Positions 1 through 11,924 of a DNA stretch of 64,000 bases are shown here, piece after piece (position 1 is the stretch's first letter; the number at the start of each line of letters is the position of its first letter). A program made the translations under genes and the position numbers. Origin of the DNA: Euryodendron excelsum (lineage: Eukaryota > Streptophyta > Magnoliopsida > Ericales > Pentaphylacaceae); the NCBI GenBank assembly GCA_033060915.1, contig CM065384.1:14385001-14449000 (forward strand). The letters are read 5' to 3'. Below the pieces are notes generated by a model. The model saw only the letters and a list, made by a program, of their open reading frames with translations. It ran no database searches and was not told where the DNA came from.

Positions 1-152
1 ACTTTCTCCAATCTGGGTGTAGGGGTCTGTAATCCTCCCTATCTTGAGGCCGTTTTCTATCATCTCCCCCTGCATCATGAGCTCGGAGAGGCTCTTCCTT
101 ACACTTGTGCAGAGCTTCTCATAGTATATACCTTGAAAAGTGTGCACAAATA
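1..152 (-). pseudogene. Tat-like gypsy gag remnant, downstream segment (runs off the window)
   Basis: Read on the minus strand this is an open frame of about 50 codons. It continues the gag segment at 5159-5931 exactly when the solo LTR at 153-5158 and one copy of its 5-bp target duplication are removed: the frame then runs ...EYVQLF then VHTFQGIYYEKL. It includes SLSELMMQGEMIENGLK, which resembles the part of plant Tat/Ogre gag proteins where 'ERIENGLK' is usual. Gag forms the virus-like particle of the retrotransposon. The segment is open here but the whole gene is broken upstream. The rest of the element lies to the left of the window. Family assignment is from memory of conserved motifs, not a search. 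Confidence 0.7.
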
Positions 153-699
153 TGTCGCACCTAGATTTTTCGCACTCGAGGAATACATACACAAGTGGGA
201 AAAATACTATACTCTCTTGTTAGAACTCACCCTCCTAGAAGAATGAGTGCGACTAGGTTTGAATTGAAAATAAATTTGAGTAAAGGGCTTTTGGAAAAAG
301 TTTGGAGTCGCCACCTAACTTGATTAAGGTGAGTTAGGTCACCTAAAAACTAAGCCTAATCCGAGGATCACACTTAGGCTTTTTGAAAATGATTTTGAAA
401 ATACTACCTGAAGAGAGGGTTTTTAAGAAAACAGGTTGTTTGGCAACCTTTAGAAAGCATTTAAGCCTTTTTTGAAAATAAACTCCATTTTGGTCTTTGA
501 AAATAGTGATCCTAGGTTCAAAGGTTGGTTACGTGTAGGGAAGACACACTAAGCCATCACCCTATCCCGCCTTTGTGGTACCTACATGTCTATCTACCCT
601 AGATTCACCTATGAGAGTCTTAACTAACGAATGTTCAATCTTATCCAATTTAGAAAAAGAATGTTTAAAAAGAATGATGCATGATATGCAAGTGTAAGA

Positions 700-2570
700 A
701 AAGAAAGTTGGAAAATAGATTTGGAAAGAAGTTGATTTGAAAATAAATTGATTTTTTTTTTAGAAAGAGATTTGAAAAGATTCAAATTGGAAAGTTTTGG
801 AAATTAGAAATACAGATTTGGAAATAGAAACTTGGAATTAGAAAAATAGATTATGGAATTGAAAACTTGAAGAAGGTTGTAGAATTGGAGATTTGTGGAA
901 ATATAAGCTTGAAAGAGATTGTGGAATTTGAGATTTGAAAAAGGTTGTGGAAATAAAAACTTAAAAATGGTTGTGGAAATACAAACTTGAAAAAGGTTGT
1001 GACCGCACCCACGAGGGTTGCCTACGTATCCTTTTGGTAGAATCAGGTCAGTCGTAGTTCGGACAAGAGTCTGATAGAAAATAAAAGGTTTGATTGGAAA
1101 AAGAAAATGAATTGGAATTTGGATTTGATTTAAATTTAGAATAGAAAATTAGAATTTGAAATGGAAGAATAGAGACCCTAGACCTAGGAAGATAGGACTT
1201 AGAAAGGACTCGAGATTAAGAAAGTCTTGACTCGAATGTTGGACTAGGAAGATCGAAGAAAGATTGGATTTAGGAAGGGTTCAAATTAGAAAAGTTTCGT
1301 TTTAGGAAAGTTTCATTTTAGGAAATTTTTGGTTTAGGAAATATTCAATTTAGGAAAGTTTCAATTTAGGAAAATGTTGGATTAAGAAAGTTTTAAAATA
1401 GGAAACATTTCGTTTTAAGAAAGTTTTGAAATTGGAAAGTTTTGAATTTGGAATGTTTTGAAATAGGGAAGTTTTGAAAGTTGGAAAGTTTTGAATTTAG
1501 AAAGTTTTAGATTTGGAAAGATTTGAAGTTTAGGGAGGTTTAGAATTTTAGAAAGATTCAAAATTTGAGTTTTAGAAATTCTTGAAATTAGGAAAGGTTT
1601 TGAGTTTAAGAAGGGTTTGAAAACTTAGATTTGGAAAGTTAAGATTTGGAAAGGGATGGAATTAAGAAAGGTTTGAAAGCTTAAAGTTTAAGGAAAGATT
1701 TAAAAGTTTAAGTTTAGAAAAACTTAAGGTTTAGGAAAGTACTAGATTAGGAAGGAGTTGAATTAAGAAAGATTTGGGTTTGGAAGGATTGAGATTCCTA
1801 TTTCCTAAAACAAGGGATTGGATTTTGTTTATAAAAAGAGCTGTTTTGATTTTATTTTCAAACACGGAGGATAGGATCTAGTTTCCTAAATGGGAGACTA
1901 GATTTGGCTTCCTAAAGGGGAGATTAGATTTGGCATGGATTTGGAAAATGAAGTTTTAGAAACTCTAGATTTGGAAGGCTATAGTTTTGGCATAAAAAAT
2001 AGGTTTTGGAAATATATATATATATATATAGTTTTAATATTGAAAATAAGAGGTTTTGGAAACCTAGGTTTTGAGGCCAAACTAAGGGATTGGAAATCAT
2101 GTTTTTGGGAAGGAAAATTAGGATTTCCTAATTGTGGGTTCTAGGGTTTAACTTGGACTCTAAGGAAGGAGATTTTGGAAAGTGAGTATATGGAAAGTAA
2201 CACTTTGAGAGAGTTTTTAGAAAGGGGATTTTTGGTAGGAGATCGTTGGAAAAAGTTCTTAGGAAAGAGATTTAGGGAGAGAGTTTTCTAAGAAGAAAAC
2301 CTAGGGAGTGTTTTTAGAAAGTGAATTTTAAGGAGAGTGTTTTGGAAAGGAGTTTTTAGGAAAGAGATTTAGAAAGCGTTTTTAAAAAGTAAATTTTAAG
2401 GAGAGTATTTTGGAAAGGAGTTTAAAAAGAGAGTTTTGAAAAATAGAGTTTTGGAGGGAGTTTTTAGAAAACAATTTTAGAAAGAAGAGTTTTTGAAAAG
2501 CATGTTGAAAAAAAGAGGGTTTTAGAAAGAGAAACTTTTGAAAAGAAAGTTTTTGAAAATTATGAAAATG
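700..2570. repeat. Purine-rich, strand-asymmetric low-complexity tract in family A LTR copy 1
   Basis: About 1.9 kb in which the plus strand is overwhelmingly A, G and T with very few C. It is built from drifting 14-18-bp quasi-repeats of the type GGAAAGTTTTGAAATTAG. The same tract recurs at 45950-47880 and 58310-60360. In the LTR's own orientation (minus) it is pyrimidine-rich and lies downstream of the TATA box, so it is probably transcribed leader sequence. The Phe/Leu/Lys-rich ORFs here follow from the composition. Confidence 0.75.
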
Positions 2571-3456
2571 TCTCACTTTCCTAAAGTGATTCTAACCATG
2601 AGAAGGCTAGAACTACTTAAAAAAGTGGTTTTGAAAACAACAAGGATTTGAAATATGGACCATATTGGTCATTTTAAATGTAACACTTTCCTAAAGCGAC
2701 CCTAGCCATGGAAAGATTAAAATCACCCTAGGATTGTGATTTTGAAAAACAAGTTTTGAAAAACAGGATTTTGATGCAATTTTGAAGACAAGTTTAATGC
2801 AAGTTTTGAAAACGTGTTTAAAAACGATTTTTAGAAGAATGCAAGAACATGATATGCATAATGCAAATTGGGGTCGTAAACATACAAGGTTAAGGCTTCA
2901 CTACATAATCAAGGGGGCCAAACCCACGTGGTCTCCGGTTAGACTAAAAGAAAGCCCCCGACACGGTGACTCTCCAATAGCATAATCCTATACATGGACC
3001 GAGAATACCCTTGTTTCAAGCATGCAAAGAAAGGGGGGGAAGAAGATGGGGGATTAAAATAGAAGAAAACCCAAGTGGGTTAGCAGAGAGAATAGAGGGG
3101 GAAGATGCGTAAACGTAAATAAGAAGCCTAACTTGTGTCTTCTTTATTTTGCTTAACTTTGCACGCTTTGCTTTGCTTGTCTTGCTTCGGTCTTCACTTC
3201 AATCTTCAAGAGTTTGTCTTCAATCTTCAAAACTTCATATTGCAGCGCTTCAAGTCTTCAAAGGAGGCTTTGAAGGCTAGTGTATGAGTATATAGAAGTG
3301 TATGTGAGTATATAAGAGGCTAGGGTTTGTGTATGGAGGCTAAGGTTTGGAAAACCTAAGGAGACTAGGGTTTAGAGAGGCTACAAGCTCTGTATATCAA
3401 AAAGTAAGGTTTTTAGACTGAGTTTACAGACCTCTTTCACGCTGGAGGAGGCTCTG

Positions 3457-3464
3457 TATTTATA
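3457..3464 (-). promoter_or_regulatory. Putative TATA box, family A LTR copy 1
   Basis: The minus strand reads TATAAATA in the context CTATAAATACAGAGCC. The same context is conserved in the other two family A LTRs (48783-48790 and 61274-61281). It fits the core promoter of a minus-oriented LTR, giving a U3 of about 1.7 kb. Confidence 0.55.
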
Positions 3465-3921
3465 GACAAGGGAATGCACTAGCGCCTATTGCAGTGGCGT
3501 CAAGCCAAAAATGCTTCTAGTGCCACTCCCAAAAATGCTACTAGCGCCACTAGGAGTGGCGCCAGCCAGTTAGGAAAGTTTTAAGGTTGGCAAACAACGT
3601 ATCTTGAGAAGGTTTGGGCGCCTATACTAGTGACTACCATGCAATTTTTAACCTAGCTTCACCAAGAGTGACTTCGGAAAGTCCGAGAAGGACTTAAGGG
3701 ACCGGGAATGGCCCGGAAGGCCAGAAAAGGGCAGGAACCCTTAGAATAGGGTCTCGAAGGTAATGGACTTGAAAAATGATGCCAGGGTTTGTTAGAGGGG
3801 TCGACCGAGCCATTAGGGGCAAAATAGTCAACCGGGCCAGAAAGCTGCCGGGACGGACTCAGAATGTCCCGGAAGAAGACTCAAGATTTGAAAACCTTAT
3901 TTAGAATGTTCCCAAAGGTTA

Positions 3922-4120
3922 CCGGATACCTAGAGCCGATGTGGTCAAAAAAGGAGACCGGCCAACTAGGGGCAAAACGGTCATTTTGCACCGGGTTTAC
4001 CGGAACTGACTCGGAATGATCCAGAAAGATAAAGGAAGGTCAGGAATACTATAAAAAGCATTCTTGGGAAGTTACCAGTTTGATATCTAGAGCCAGTGTG
4101 GTCCCCGGGGCATTCGGATG
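3922..4120. repeat. Two partial units of the LTR-internal 157-bp repeat (copy 1)
   Basis: Units start at about 3922 and 4075, with the shared core 'ACCGG..ATACC.AGAGCC...GGGGCAAAACGGTCATTTTG'. The first unit has lost the 'TTTGAT' present in the other LTR copies. Copy 2 has five units and copy 3 has three. Confidence 0.65.
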
Positions 4121-5158
4121 CCTAGGGGCAAAATGGTCATCTTGACCGGGAAGTCTCGGAATTGGCCCAAAACTGACTAAAAGGCACCTAATCATACCTG
4201 ATTGCCTTTAAGATAATCTTGGAAGGGTGGAATTACTATTTTCAGGACTTAGGTGCGTTATCGAGAAACATGTCGGAAAATGGCCCTAGGGGCAGTTTAC
4301 TCATTTTTCACCGGAGTGGGCTAGCAGGCACTGGTGTTGACCAGGGTTTTGAGTGTTTTCGCCACTCTGATGGTGGTCTTGTGATACAGAGGTTTGTTGG
4401 CAATTCCCTATATGACCTGTTTGTGAGTATTTCTGTTACTCTGACGATTGCGATGTTTATGAGCACTTCTGCTACTCTGACGATTCGCGATCATTCTCGA
4501 GACTGTCTGATCTCATGAACCTGCTAAAGGGACTTAAAGCCTGAGAAGTCAACTTTCTCGAAAGGCGTGTCGAAACAGACATTTCCACATTGGGGGGCTA
4601 GCAAGCACCAAAGATGGACCATTCTACCATCTAGACGACTTGGGGTCTCGTCCCAGTCGACAGGTTTAAAGGGACTTACCATTCCGAAGAGACTTTCTCC
4701 AGAAAATGTGCTGGATTGATAGACTTACCGTCTCGAGGAATCAACTTTCTCGAGAGAGGGATTGGAATTGGAATTGGAAAAGGGGTTGGAAATGGGTCTT
4801 ACCATCTTTGGAAAGACGTGCCTGTTGGAAATGGAAAAGGGACTTACCGTCTTTAGAAAGACGTGCCTGATTTGGAATTGGAAAGGGGACTTACTGTCTT
4901 TAGAAAGTTGCGCCTGTGGGAATATAGAAAGGGGACTTACCGTCTTCGGAAAGACGTGCCTACGGGATTGGACCGAACAACGCCCACAAAGGCATTTTGG
5001 TCATTTTATTTCTATGTGGGCCTGATGGGCCCGCGAAGTGATAGATAGACAGGATTGGACTTGGAAAGTTGATTTGACTCAGAATATGTCCACATTGACT
5101 TGAATACAAGTCTGGACGGACTGTAGACCGCCGAGCGGTAAAAAATAGGGTACTTACA

Positions 5159-5931
5159 AAATAGCTGTACGTACTCCTTCTCTTCCAATGGGGGATTGAC
5201 TTGTGCGGCAACTTCTCTCCATCTCAAGGCATACTTCTTGAAGCTTTCCTTTTCACCCTTGCTCATAGTCATCAGGGACCATCGGTCAGAGGTGAGATCA
5301 ATATTGTGACGATATTAGGCTTTAAATGCATTGACCAGCTCGATCCAGGTTCTGATCTTCCTTAGGTCCAAACGAGCAAACCATTGCAGAGCAGACCCCG
5401 TGAGGCTGTGTTGGAATAGCTACATAAGGAGCTTCGAATCATTGCCGTGACCACTTAGCCCTCCAACATAGAGACGGGGTTACCAGTTCTGTCATACTTC
5501 TGGAAGTCAGGCATTTTGAACCTAGCCGGTCTCAGGTGGTCAGGAAAGAAACACAACTCGTCATAGGCAGTGAACCCGTAAATGTCGTGGCCATAGAGAC
5601 TTCGCAGTGAATCCTCTAGCCCTTAGATTTTCAGACTGAGAGGGTCGAGGGGGGCCTTCTTTACGACAGGTGAAAGTAATATGGTCTCGTCCTCTTTAGC
5701 GCTAATCCCTTTGGCATCTTCCTTATTCCTCCCCGCATTGTCAGACTGAAGCACGATCCTTGGATTAGCAGGTTTGGGGTCCTTTGACGAAGTCATGGAT
5801 GATGATGGGACTGCAGCAGTATCCTTCATAGCCATAATTTGAATGAGTTTGAGCATCTCATCCATCTTGTTCCTCATTTCGTTGACCTCTTCCCAAGAGA
5901 CTTGAGATGATTCTTCAGGATTAGCACCCAT
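5159..5931 (-). pseudogene. Tat-like gypsy gag remnant, N-terminal and central part
   Basis: The minus-strand frame starts at an ATG at 5931 (MGANPEESSQVSWEEV...). It runs about 102 codons to a stop near 5623, then continues through other frames with several stops. Recognisable gag pieces are 'KMPDFQKYDR' near 5510 and 'SKGEKESFKKYALRWREVA' at 5263-5205, matching the conserved Retrotrans_gag region ('ESFREYAIRWRE...QPPL') of Tat/Ogre elements. The gene is split at 5158 by a solo LTR and resumes at 152. Upstream lie a leader and a primer-binding site (7481-7499), giving the expected order LTR-PBS-leader-gag on the minus strand. Stops and frameshifts make it non-functional. Confidence 0.75.
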
Positions 5932-7480
5932 CAGTGATGCTCTTTGCCGGGTGATAATGGGATCCCTAGGTGGATGTTACCCCTTCTTGGGAGCAATATT
6001 AACTCAGTGAAGGGTGACCTCTGTAAATAAAAATAAAAAGGAAGAAAGAAAAAGACAAAAACACAAATGCAAGTCAGTTTTTGGTTTTTAGAGAGCATTG
6101 TGCGATGCATGTCCTAGGGTGCCCCTCTTTTAGGAGTGAAGCTAAGCAATGATGTATTGGCTCACTTTTGGAGATAGGGGATAACCCCTGTATGTAGATA
6201 CCGTACCACCAGACAGGAACCTTTCCTTCGTTCATGCATTTATTCACTCACTCATTCGCGGAAAATAAAGAAATACATTTAACTTTGGGTTTAATATACA
6301 AAAGAATTGAAATACATTTAAACAGGGGGAGAGGGAACATGTTCCTTTGGACTTCCACTTATCTAGTTTTACAAAGGAAAAACCTAAACTACTCTTGAGT
6401 CTTCGGATTCGCCTTCGTTGGATTTGATATTGAGGAGGTCGCTGAAGGACCTTGTTGATCGATTGCCCCTTGTCTTTATGGCAATCCTATCTCTGTGAGC
6501 CTAGAGGGATTGGGGCCACTCTTATGGAATGAATTGAGATGCATGCCATAAGTCCTTAGGGTTACGTGGGAACCCTTAGGGTTTAGGTAGGTTTAATGCA
6601 AGGGAGAGTGAACTAGGTGTCACTCTCTTTGGTTGATCATATGCATGAAAATGTAGTGACTTGAGTTACTTGGAACTCTTGTCATGACATGGAATATGGA
6701 ATGCATGAAAATGGATGCATAGAGTATATGGAAAGAGAATACAATTAAAGTAAACGTGCATGCATGAGTAGTTGGACAGTCATTATAACAGTAAGAATAC
6801 AGTCATTATAACAACAGGAATAGACAGGTATAAATAAAAATAAGGGCAGTCGCCCTTTCCTCCATGGCTTTAGAAAAATGGTGCGTGTGTCTTAAATTCG
6901 GCGGAGGTTCAGCTATGCAAGATGTCTATATGAACATGAGATTGAGGGTTGACTAATGCATCCTAAAAAGGCTCGGTCCCCGAATCTTCAAACCTAGGTT
7001 CACTCCTCGAGGTGGTGCCATGATCGGTTGGTGTTCCGAGCTGGGGAACCATCAAGAGACCGTAGGCGAAGAAACTGACACAGCATCTTGCCCACAACCA
7101 ATATACCGTTCCCTATTTCTAACTAGAAGGGTCATATCAGGGTAAAAATGCAAGTATGCAATATGCAAGTGCGTGTGTGATTTTTGAAAGTGGAGGAAAG
7201 AGCCCAACAACTCCCATCCATCCTATTCATCACATTCATGCATGACAATTAATAACATAAAATTGCAAACAAAAGCGCACCTACAAAACAAAAATGCAAG
7301 AGTTAGTAGGTGGATAACAAACTTAATACAAAATAATATGAATAAATGCATGTTTTTTTTTAAAAACGATTTTAAAAATTTGGTTTTAAAAATTTAAAGT
7401 GAATAGGATTGGACAAGTTAATTGAAGACTCTACATGGGTGAAGCGTAAAGAGACATGACTACGGCCTAACCCTCTAAGT
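5932..7480 (-). other. Untranslated leader of the Tat-like element
   Basis: About 1.5 kb between the primer-binding site and the gag ATG on the minus strand. I see no convincing coding frame. The stretch near 7330-7400 is A/T-rich with homopolymers. A long leader before gag is common in this lineage, but some Tat elements carry an extra ORF here and I find none. Confidence 0.55.
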
Positions 7481-7499
7481 GTCCCCAGTGGAGTCGCCA
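7481..7499 (-). other. Primer-binding site (tRNA-Arg type)
   Basis: The minus strand reads TGGCGACTCCACTGGGGAC, two bases (GC) after the LTR terminus ...GTGCGACA. This is the typical position of a primer site. The TGGCGACTCC start matches the site described for Ogre/Tat elements, which prime from tRNA-Arg. It fixes the true orientation of LTR families A and B in this window. Confidence 0.8.
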
Positions 7500-7501
7500 G
7501 C

Positions 7502-7557
7502 TGTCGCACCCAGATTTTTCGCACTGGATGAATACACACACAAGCGGGAAAAACACT
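7502..7557 (-). mobile_element. Truncated 5' LTR stub of the Tat-like element (family A)
   Basis: Begins TGTCGCACCCAG and follows the start of the family A LTRs for about 56 bases (to AAAAACACT). It then switches abruptly into Athila protease sequence. The remaining 5 kb of this LTR is missing, so 7557/7558 is a deletion or recombination breakpoint between two elements. Confidence 0.75.
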
Positions 7558-8150
7558 CTGGCAATGATGAATGAGAGCCAGAGTGCAATCCTTCAATGCA
7601 AAACCACACCGAAGTATAAGGAGCCCGGTTGTCCTACTATTTCGTGCATCATAGGAGGCCATAGAATTTATCGAGCCCTTCTTGACCTAGGTTCTAATGT
7701 GAATTTTCTTCCATATTCTGTGTATAAGGAACTAGGTCTAGGAGAGTTGAGCCCTACCCGAGTTACATTAGAGTTGGCCAATCGTTCTGTTAAGATCCCT
7801 AAGGGAATCATTGAGGATGTTCTCATTCAAGTGGACAATGTCTACTACCTTGTTGATTTCATTATATTGGATACCCAACCAATAGACACCTAGTCCTCTA
7901 AGCGTCATATTCCTGTCATTCTATGACAACCCTTCCTTGCAACAGCTAATGCTATTATTCATTATAGGAATGGGTTACTGAAGTTTTCATTCGATAATAT
8001 GACCTTAGAGATGAACATATTCACGGTGGGTAACCAAAAGGGAAAGGTAGATAACATTGAGGAGTTAGACTTCATTGAGTCTACTATCCAGGAACATGTC
8101 GACTATAAGTTCATAGAAGATCCAATTAAGAGGGCTCTAGTTTAGAGTGA
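7558..8150 (+). pseudogene. Athila-like gypsy aspartic protease and linker
   Basis: The frame from 7564 (MMNESQSAILQ...) continues with PGCPTISCIIGG and ALLDLGSNVNFLPYSVYKELGLGEL. DLGS is the protease active-site motif in the form usual for Athila (Asp-Leu-Gly instead of Asp-Thr-Gly), followed by IIEDVLIQVD and VDFIILD. Protease cleaves the Gag-Pol polyprotein. A stop at 7891 ends the first frame, and related sequence continues in other frames ('FLATANAIIHYRNGLLKFSF') to about 8150. Gag and the 5' LTR are absent because the element is truncated at 7558. Confidence 0.85.
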
Positions 8151-8728
8151 GCCTAATGACCAATTGGAATCCAAGAGTATAAGTTATAGGGACCCATCTA
8201 GAGTTAGGGAAGGGAGTGAGAGTTGCATGCATGTGGGTCATTGGACCCCCACTTTTGAACCCCTTACCCTAAGTGCAATAAAACCGGTCCCTTCTGAGCA
8301 AAAGTCACCCACTCCAAAGAGGAAACCCTTACCTTTTACCTTGAAATATGCATTTTTAGATGAGGGTGAATCCTACTCGGTTATCATATCCTCTAGTCTG
8401 TCTGAAGACCAAGAGGAATCTATGTTGAAAGTGGTTAAAAGTCATAGGAAAGCTCTAGGTTGGAGTAGATTAAGCTACAGTTGAGTTAATCCAATGCCTC
8501 CCTACCCCTAAGTGTGTTAGAGATATTTGGTCTTTTCTTTGGCATGTCAGATTCTATCGGCGATTCATTGAAGGGTTTAGTGCGATTTCTAGACCTTTGT
8601 GCAATTTACTTTTATAGGAAGTTTTATTTGTTTGGACACCTCAATGCCAAGAAGCCTTTAACAAGCTCAAAGGGCTTCTAACCACTGCACCTATTATCAG
8701 ATCACCCGATTGGCCTTTACCTTTAGAG
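8151..8728 (+). pseudogene. Athila-like RT remnant with catalytic core deleted
   Basis: The frame at 8164-8484 contains FTLKYAFLDEGESYSVIISSSL and VVKSHRKALGW, the connector before reverse transcriptase in Athila polyproteins. The sequence then jumps directly to the far end of RT: WHVRFYRRFIEGFSAISRPLCNLL, followed by [21 protein letters not shown]. The central palm/fingers region with the YxDD box is missing, so several hundred bases were deleted near 8470-8500. There is an in-frame stop at 8616. No RT activity is possible. Confidence 0.8.
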
Positions 8729-9511
8729 TTGATGTGTGATGCGAGCGATTATGCGGTGGGGGATGTTTTAGGGCAAAGGGTAGACAAGAAGCCACACGTG
8801 ATATACTATGCTAGCAAAACCCTTAATGAAACCCAACTAAACTATACCACAACAGAGAAAAAGCCTTTTGTCGTGATCTTTGCATTAGACAAGTTTAGGT
8901 CATACTTAGTCGGATCTTTGGTTATCATATACACTGATCATTCAACACTTAAGTATTTGTTAAGTAAGCCCGATGCAGAACCACAACTCATCCGGTGGAT
9001 TCTCTTGCTTCAAGAGTTTTATGTAGAGATTAGAGATAAGAAAGGGGTCAAAAATGTCGTTGTCGATCATCTCTCAAGGCTCCCTACTGATAGGGATGCC
9101 CAAGACCCCCTTCCAATCAATGAATACTTTCCGGATGAGCAACTCTTCTATGCTCATGCACTTACACGGTCCATGGCACCATGGTATGCCAACATAGCTA
9201 ACTACTTAACCAGCGGTAAGATTCCCTCGCAATGTTCTAGCATTGATAGGAAGAAATCCTTTAGACATGTGAGGTATTTTTCTTGGGAGGATCCATATCT
9301 GTTTAACTATTGTTTAGGTCAAGTAATTCGTTGGTGTATTCCCGACGATGAGGTGAGAAGCATTATCGAGTTTTGTCATGCACAGGCATATAGTGGCACT
9401 TTTCCTCGTGTAAAACCACTTTTAAGATCTTGCAAAGTGGTTTCTAGTAGCCCACCATGTTTAGAGACGTTCACATCTTTTGTACTTCCTAGGATAGATG
9501 CCAACGTTTAG
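8729..9511 (+). pseudogene. Athila-like RNase H and integrase zinc-binding region
   Basis: A 260-codon open frame. The RNase H domain starts [17 protein letters not shown] (catalytic Asp in CDAS) and includes [22 protein letters not shown], where the usual TTEKE is TTEKK. It continues with [19 protein letters not shown] and VVDHLSRL. The degenerate integrase N-terminal region follows ([19 protein letters not shown]). RNase H removes the RNA template during reverse transcription. It is the best preserved part of this element, but the zinc-finger region is incomplete and the reading frame ends before the integrase core. Confidence 0.85.
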
Positions 9512-10477
9512 GAAGTCTTTCTAGGATGCACATGATGCCTCTTACCCCTATCATCATTCTTGAGGTTTTTTATTGTTGGGGTATCAATTTTATGGGACCC
9601 TTTCCTAGTTCAAGTGGGTGTCTGTACATTCTAGTGGCCATAGACTACGTTTTTAAGTGGGTGGAAGCTATATTGGCACGTACCAATGACCATGTTGTTC
9701 TACTCAAGTTCTTGAAGGAATACGTCTTTTCTAAGTTTGGTATGCCGTGAGCTATAATTAGTGATGGGGGCTCCCACTTTTGCAATAGACCTGTAGCTCT
9801 ATTGATGAGAAAGCACATGGTGATACATAAGGTTGGTACACTTTATCATCCCCAAACCCAAGGCCAAGTGGAGTTGGTGAATAGAGAAATTAAGCAAGTC
9901 CTTAAGAAAACTATTAACCATAACCAAAAGAATTGGTCCTTAAGGTTGGTGGATGCTTTGTGGGCATATAAGACAGCTTATAAGACCATCTTAGGGCCTT
10001 CTCCATATAGGCTTGTGTATAGAAAGGCATGTCACTTTCCGGTGGAAATAGAACATAAGACCTATTGGGCAATCTACCAATTCAATGAGAATTTAGATGA
10101 GGCGGGCTCACTTAGGAGATTACAACTCAATGAACTCGATGAAATTCGGAATGATGCTTATGAAATCAAAGATGAAATCACTAAAGCAACTATGAAATCA
10201 CTACATGACCAACGTATCCTTCGTAAATCTTTTAAGGTTGGTCAAAAGGTTCTTCTATACAATTCCCGATTGCATTTGTTTCTAGGTAAGCTTCAGAGTA
10301 GATAGTCTGGACCTTTTATAGTGCGGGATGTTTCATCTTATGGGGCAATTGAAATAAAAAAATCCAAAGAATGGCAATAACTTTAAAGTCAATAGGCAGT
10401 GGCTGAAGCCCTACTTTGAGCTAGCATCGGGAGAAGTTGACTGTGTGGATTTGTGTGATCCACTAGCTTTTGAGTGA
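9512..10477 (+). pseudogene. Athila-like integrase core and C-terminal region
   Basis: The segment at 9526-9750 includes WGINFMGPFPSSSGCLYILVAIDYVFKWVEAI, with the first catalytic Asp in the INFMGPF region and the second in the following IISDGG after a TGA stop at 9748. The frame at 9802-10305 has LYHPQTQGQVELVNREIKQVL, where the third catalytic residue is the E of QGQVE. It also has the C-terminal KVGQKVLLYNSRLHLFLGKL module. After further shifts the end NFKVNRQWLKPYF is visible up to a stop at 10475-10477. Integrase joins the cDNA to chromosomal DNA. At least two stops make this copy dead. Confidence 0.85.
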
Positions 10478-11002
10478 ACCATATCGCCTTCTAATAAGTT
10501 ATACAGTAGTTGTTAGGATCAAGTCGTGTTGAAGGTAATTTTGCCCTAGTTAGGGGGGGAGTGGGTGTTGTCCCGCCCTTTCATCTTCCCCACCCGTGCG
10601 TCGCCGTGTCTTTTCGTCTTGTTTTCATTTTTGTGCATTGCAAACTATGCTCATCTCTAGTTGGGGGGGTCTACTTCGTAGTGTGTGTTTTAGGTATTCA
10701 TAATTTTAGTGTAGATATATAGGTTAGGTTAGATTTGTTTTAAAAAAAAAAAATCGGCCTTGGCGTTCGAATGGCCAGAGGGCATATAGATTGAAAATTT
10801 GGCCTTGGCATTCGAACGCCCCATCTTGATGTTCGAACGTCCAGTGGGCATGTTGTTCCATTTTTACCCTAGCAGTCAAACGCCAAATCTGATGTTCAAA
10901 CAGCAATCTTTGAAGAAACCCCCATTTTAGGCCTAGCGTTCGAATGCATGTCTTGGAGTTCAAACGCCAAGTGTAATTTTTTAATTTAAATGAGGGCTTG
11001 GT
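10478..11002 (+). other. Athila 3' spacer with clustered TTCGAA-centred motifs
   Basis: Non-coding sequence after the integrase. From 10753 to 10972 short motifs of the form GCGTTCGAA(C/T)GCC recur about eight times, in either orientation and with mutations. The same motif reappears at about 15268-15392 in this element's 3' LTR and, weakly, at 42095-42250 in another Athila LTR. I see no gene. Confidence 0.6.

Positions 11003-11924
<922 letters not shown>

Larger units (their letters stand above)
153..5158 (-). mobile_element. Solo LTR, family A copy 1 (5006 bp), TSD AAATA
   Basis: On the plus strand the copy begins TGTCGCACC and ends GGGTACTTACA. It is flanked by perfect direct repeats AAATA at 148-152 and 5159-5163. 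No primer site, polypurine tract or internal domain adjoins it, so it is a solo LTR, which normally forms by LTR-LTR recombination. Orientation is minus, because the related stub at 7502 is followed on the minus strand by a primer-binding site. It is about 5 kb, within the range of long Ogre/Tat LTRs. It contains a purine-rich tract (about 700-2570), a TATA box (3457-3464), and two copies of the 157-bp unit also found in the copies at 45400 and 57767. ORFs inside it are low-complexity artefacts. Confidence 0.9.

Noticed and set aside
2382..2576. Phe/Leu/Lys-rich frames here and at 45920-46716 and 58247-58544
   Set aside because: They arise from the low-complexity purine tract of the LTR and do not keep frame between copies.
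153..5158. Reading family A LTRs as plus-oriented because they begin TG and end CA on the plus strand
   Set aside because: The primer site beside the 7502 stub, the PPT beside 55645 and the TATA boxes all indicate that the termini belong to the minus strand.
5012..5272. 86-residue gag-like frame running to 5012
   Set aside because: Only the first 38 codons are gag; beyond 5158 it reads into the solo LTR.
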